Of a stretch of DNA of 23,114 bases, positions 23,114 through 23,114 are shown piece by piece. A model generated the notes under the pieces. It worked only from the letters and a program-made list of their open reading frames with translations, made no database searches and was not told the origin of the DNA. The translations under genes were made by a program, and so were the position numbers. Position 1 is the stretch's first letter. Every line of letters begins with the position of its first letter. This stretch comes from Actinomycetota bacterium. Its GTDB lineage: Bacteria > Actinomycetota > Acidimicrobiia > Acidimicrobiales > Ilumatobacteraceae. Location: assembly GCA_005788205.1 (NCBI GenBank), contig SXYT01000128.1:1-23114 (forward strand), written 5' to 3'.

Positions 23114-23114
23114 A

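Overview
The window is about 23 kb of GC-rich DNA (roughly two-thirds G+C by eye) from an actinobacterium. The gene repertoire, actinobacterial-type LeuB and NadABC proteins, multiple acyl-CoA dehydrogenases and abundant leaderless promoters fit the Acidimicrobiia or a neighbouring deep actinobacterial lineage. That placement is inference; no rRNA gene is present.

Layout. 1-1384: the start of leuC (leftward), a divergent IclR-type regulator like LtbR/NdgR, and an unrecognised 166-residue protein. 1415-4986: the NAD de novo operon nadA-nadB-nadC with overlapping genes, behind a perfect inverted repeat and a leaderless promoter. 5010-7322: a large leftward exported or anchored protein with a papain-like N-terminal region, a Thr-rich stalk and a DUF1566-like C-terminal domain. 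7348-8517: a patchwork holding a truncated ABC1-kinase copy fused back-to-back to a truncated nadC copy, then a 3' fragment of a tRNA-Arg gene and two tiny membrane-protein genes in lower-GC DNA. 8518-11256 (leftward): greA, an alpha/beta hydrolase and an intact ABC1/UbiB-type kinase, apparently one operon. 11295-15126 (rightward): leuB-ilvE, then cimA behind what looks like a complete isoleucine transcription attenuator. 15198-17512: an unknown gene overlapping an acyl-CoA dehydrogenase. 17531-18635 (leftward): a VIT/CCC1 transporter and a DUF2237 protein. 18690-20739: gltX with a DUF218 protein. 20803-23113: tRNA-Gln(CTG), an enoyl-CoA hydratase-like gene overlapping an acyl-CoA dehydrogenase, and tRNA-Glu(CTC).

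Functionally the window is rich in branched-chain amino acid synthesis (leuC, its likely regulator, leuB, ilvE, cimA), NAD synthesis and acyl-CoA metabolism. Most transcription units begin with a TANNNT -10 box only 6-9 bases before the start codon, so leaderless mRNAs appear to be the rule here.

The two most notable signals are (i) the cimA leader: a leaderless 21-residue peptide ending in three consecutive Ile codons, a strong hairpin and a textbook terminator; and (ii) the scar at 7348-7884, whose arrangement is exactly what a tandem duplication with breakpoints inside nadC and the ABC1 kinase gene would leave, followed by in-frame internal deletions in both truncated copies.
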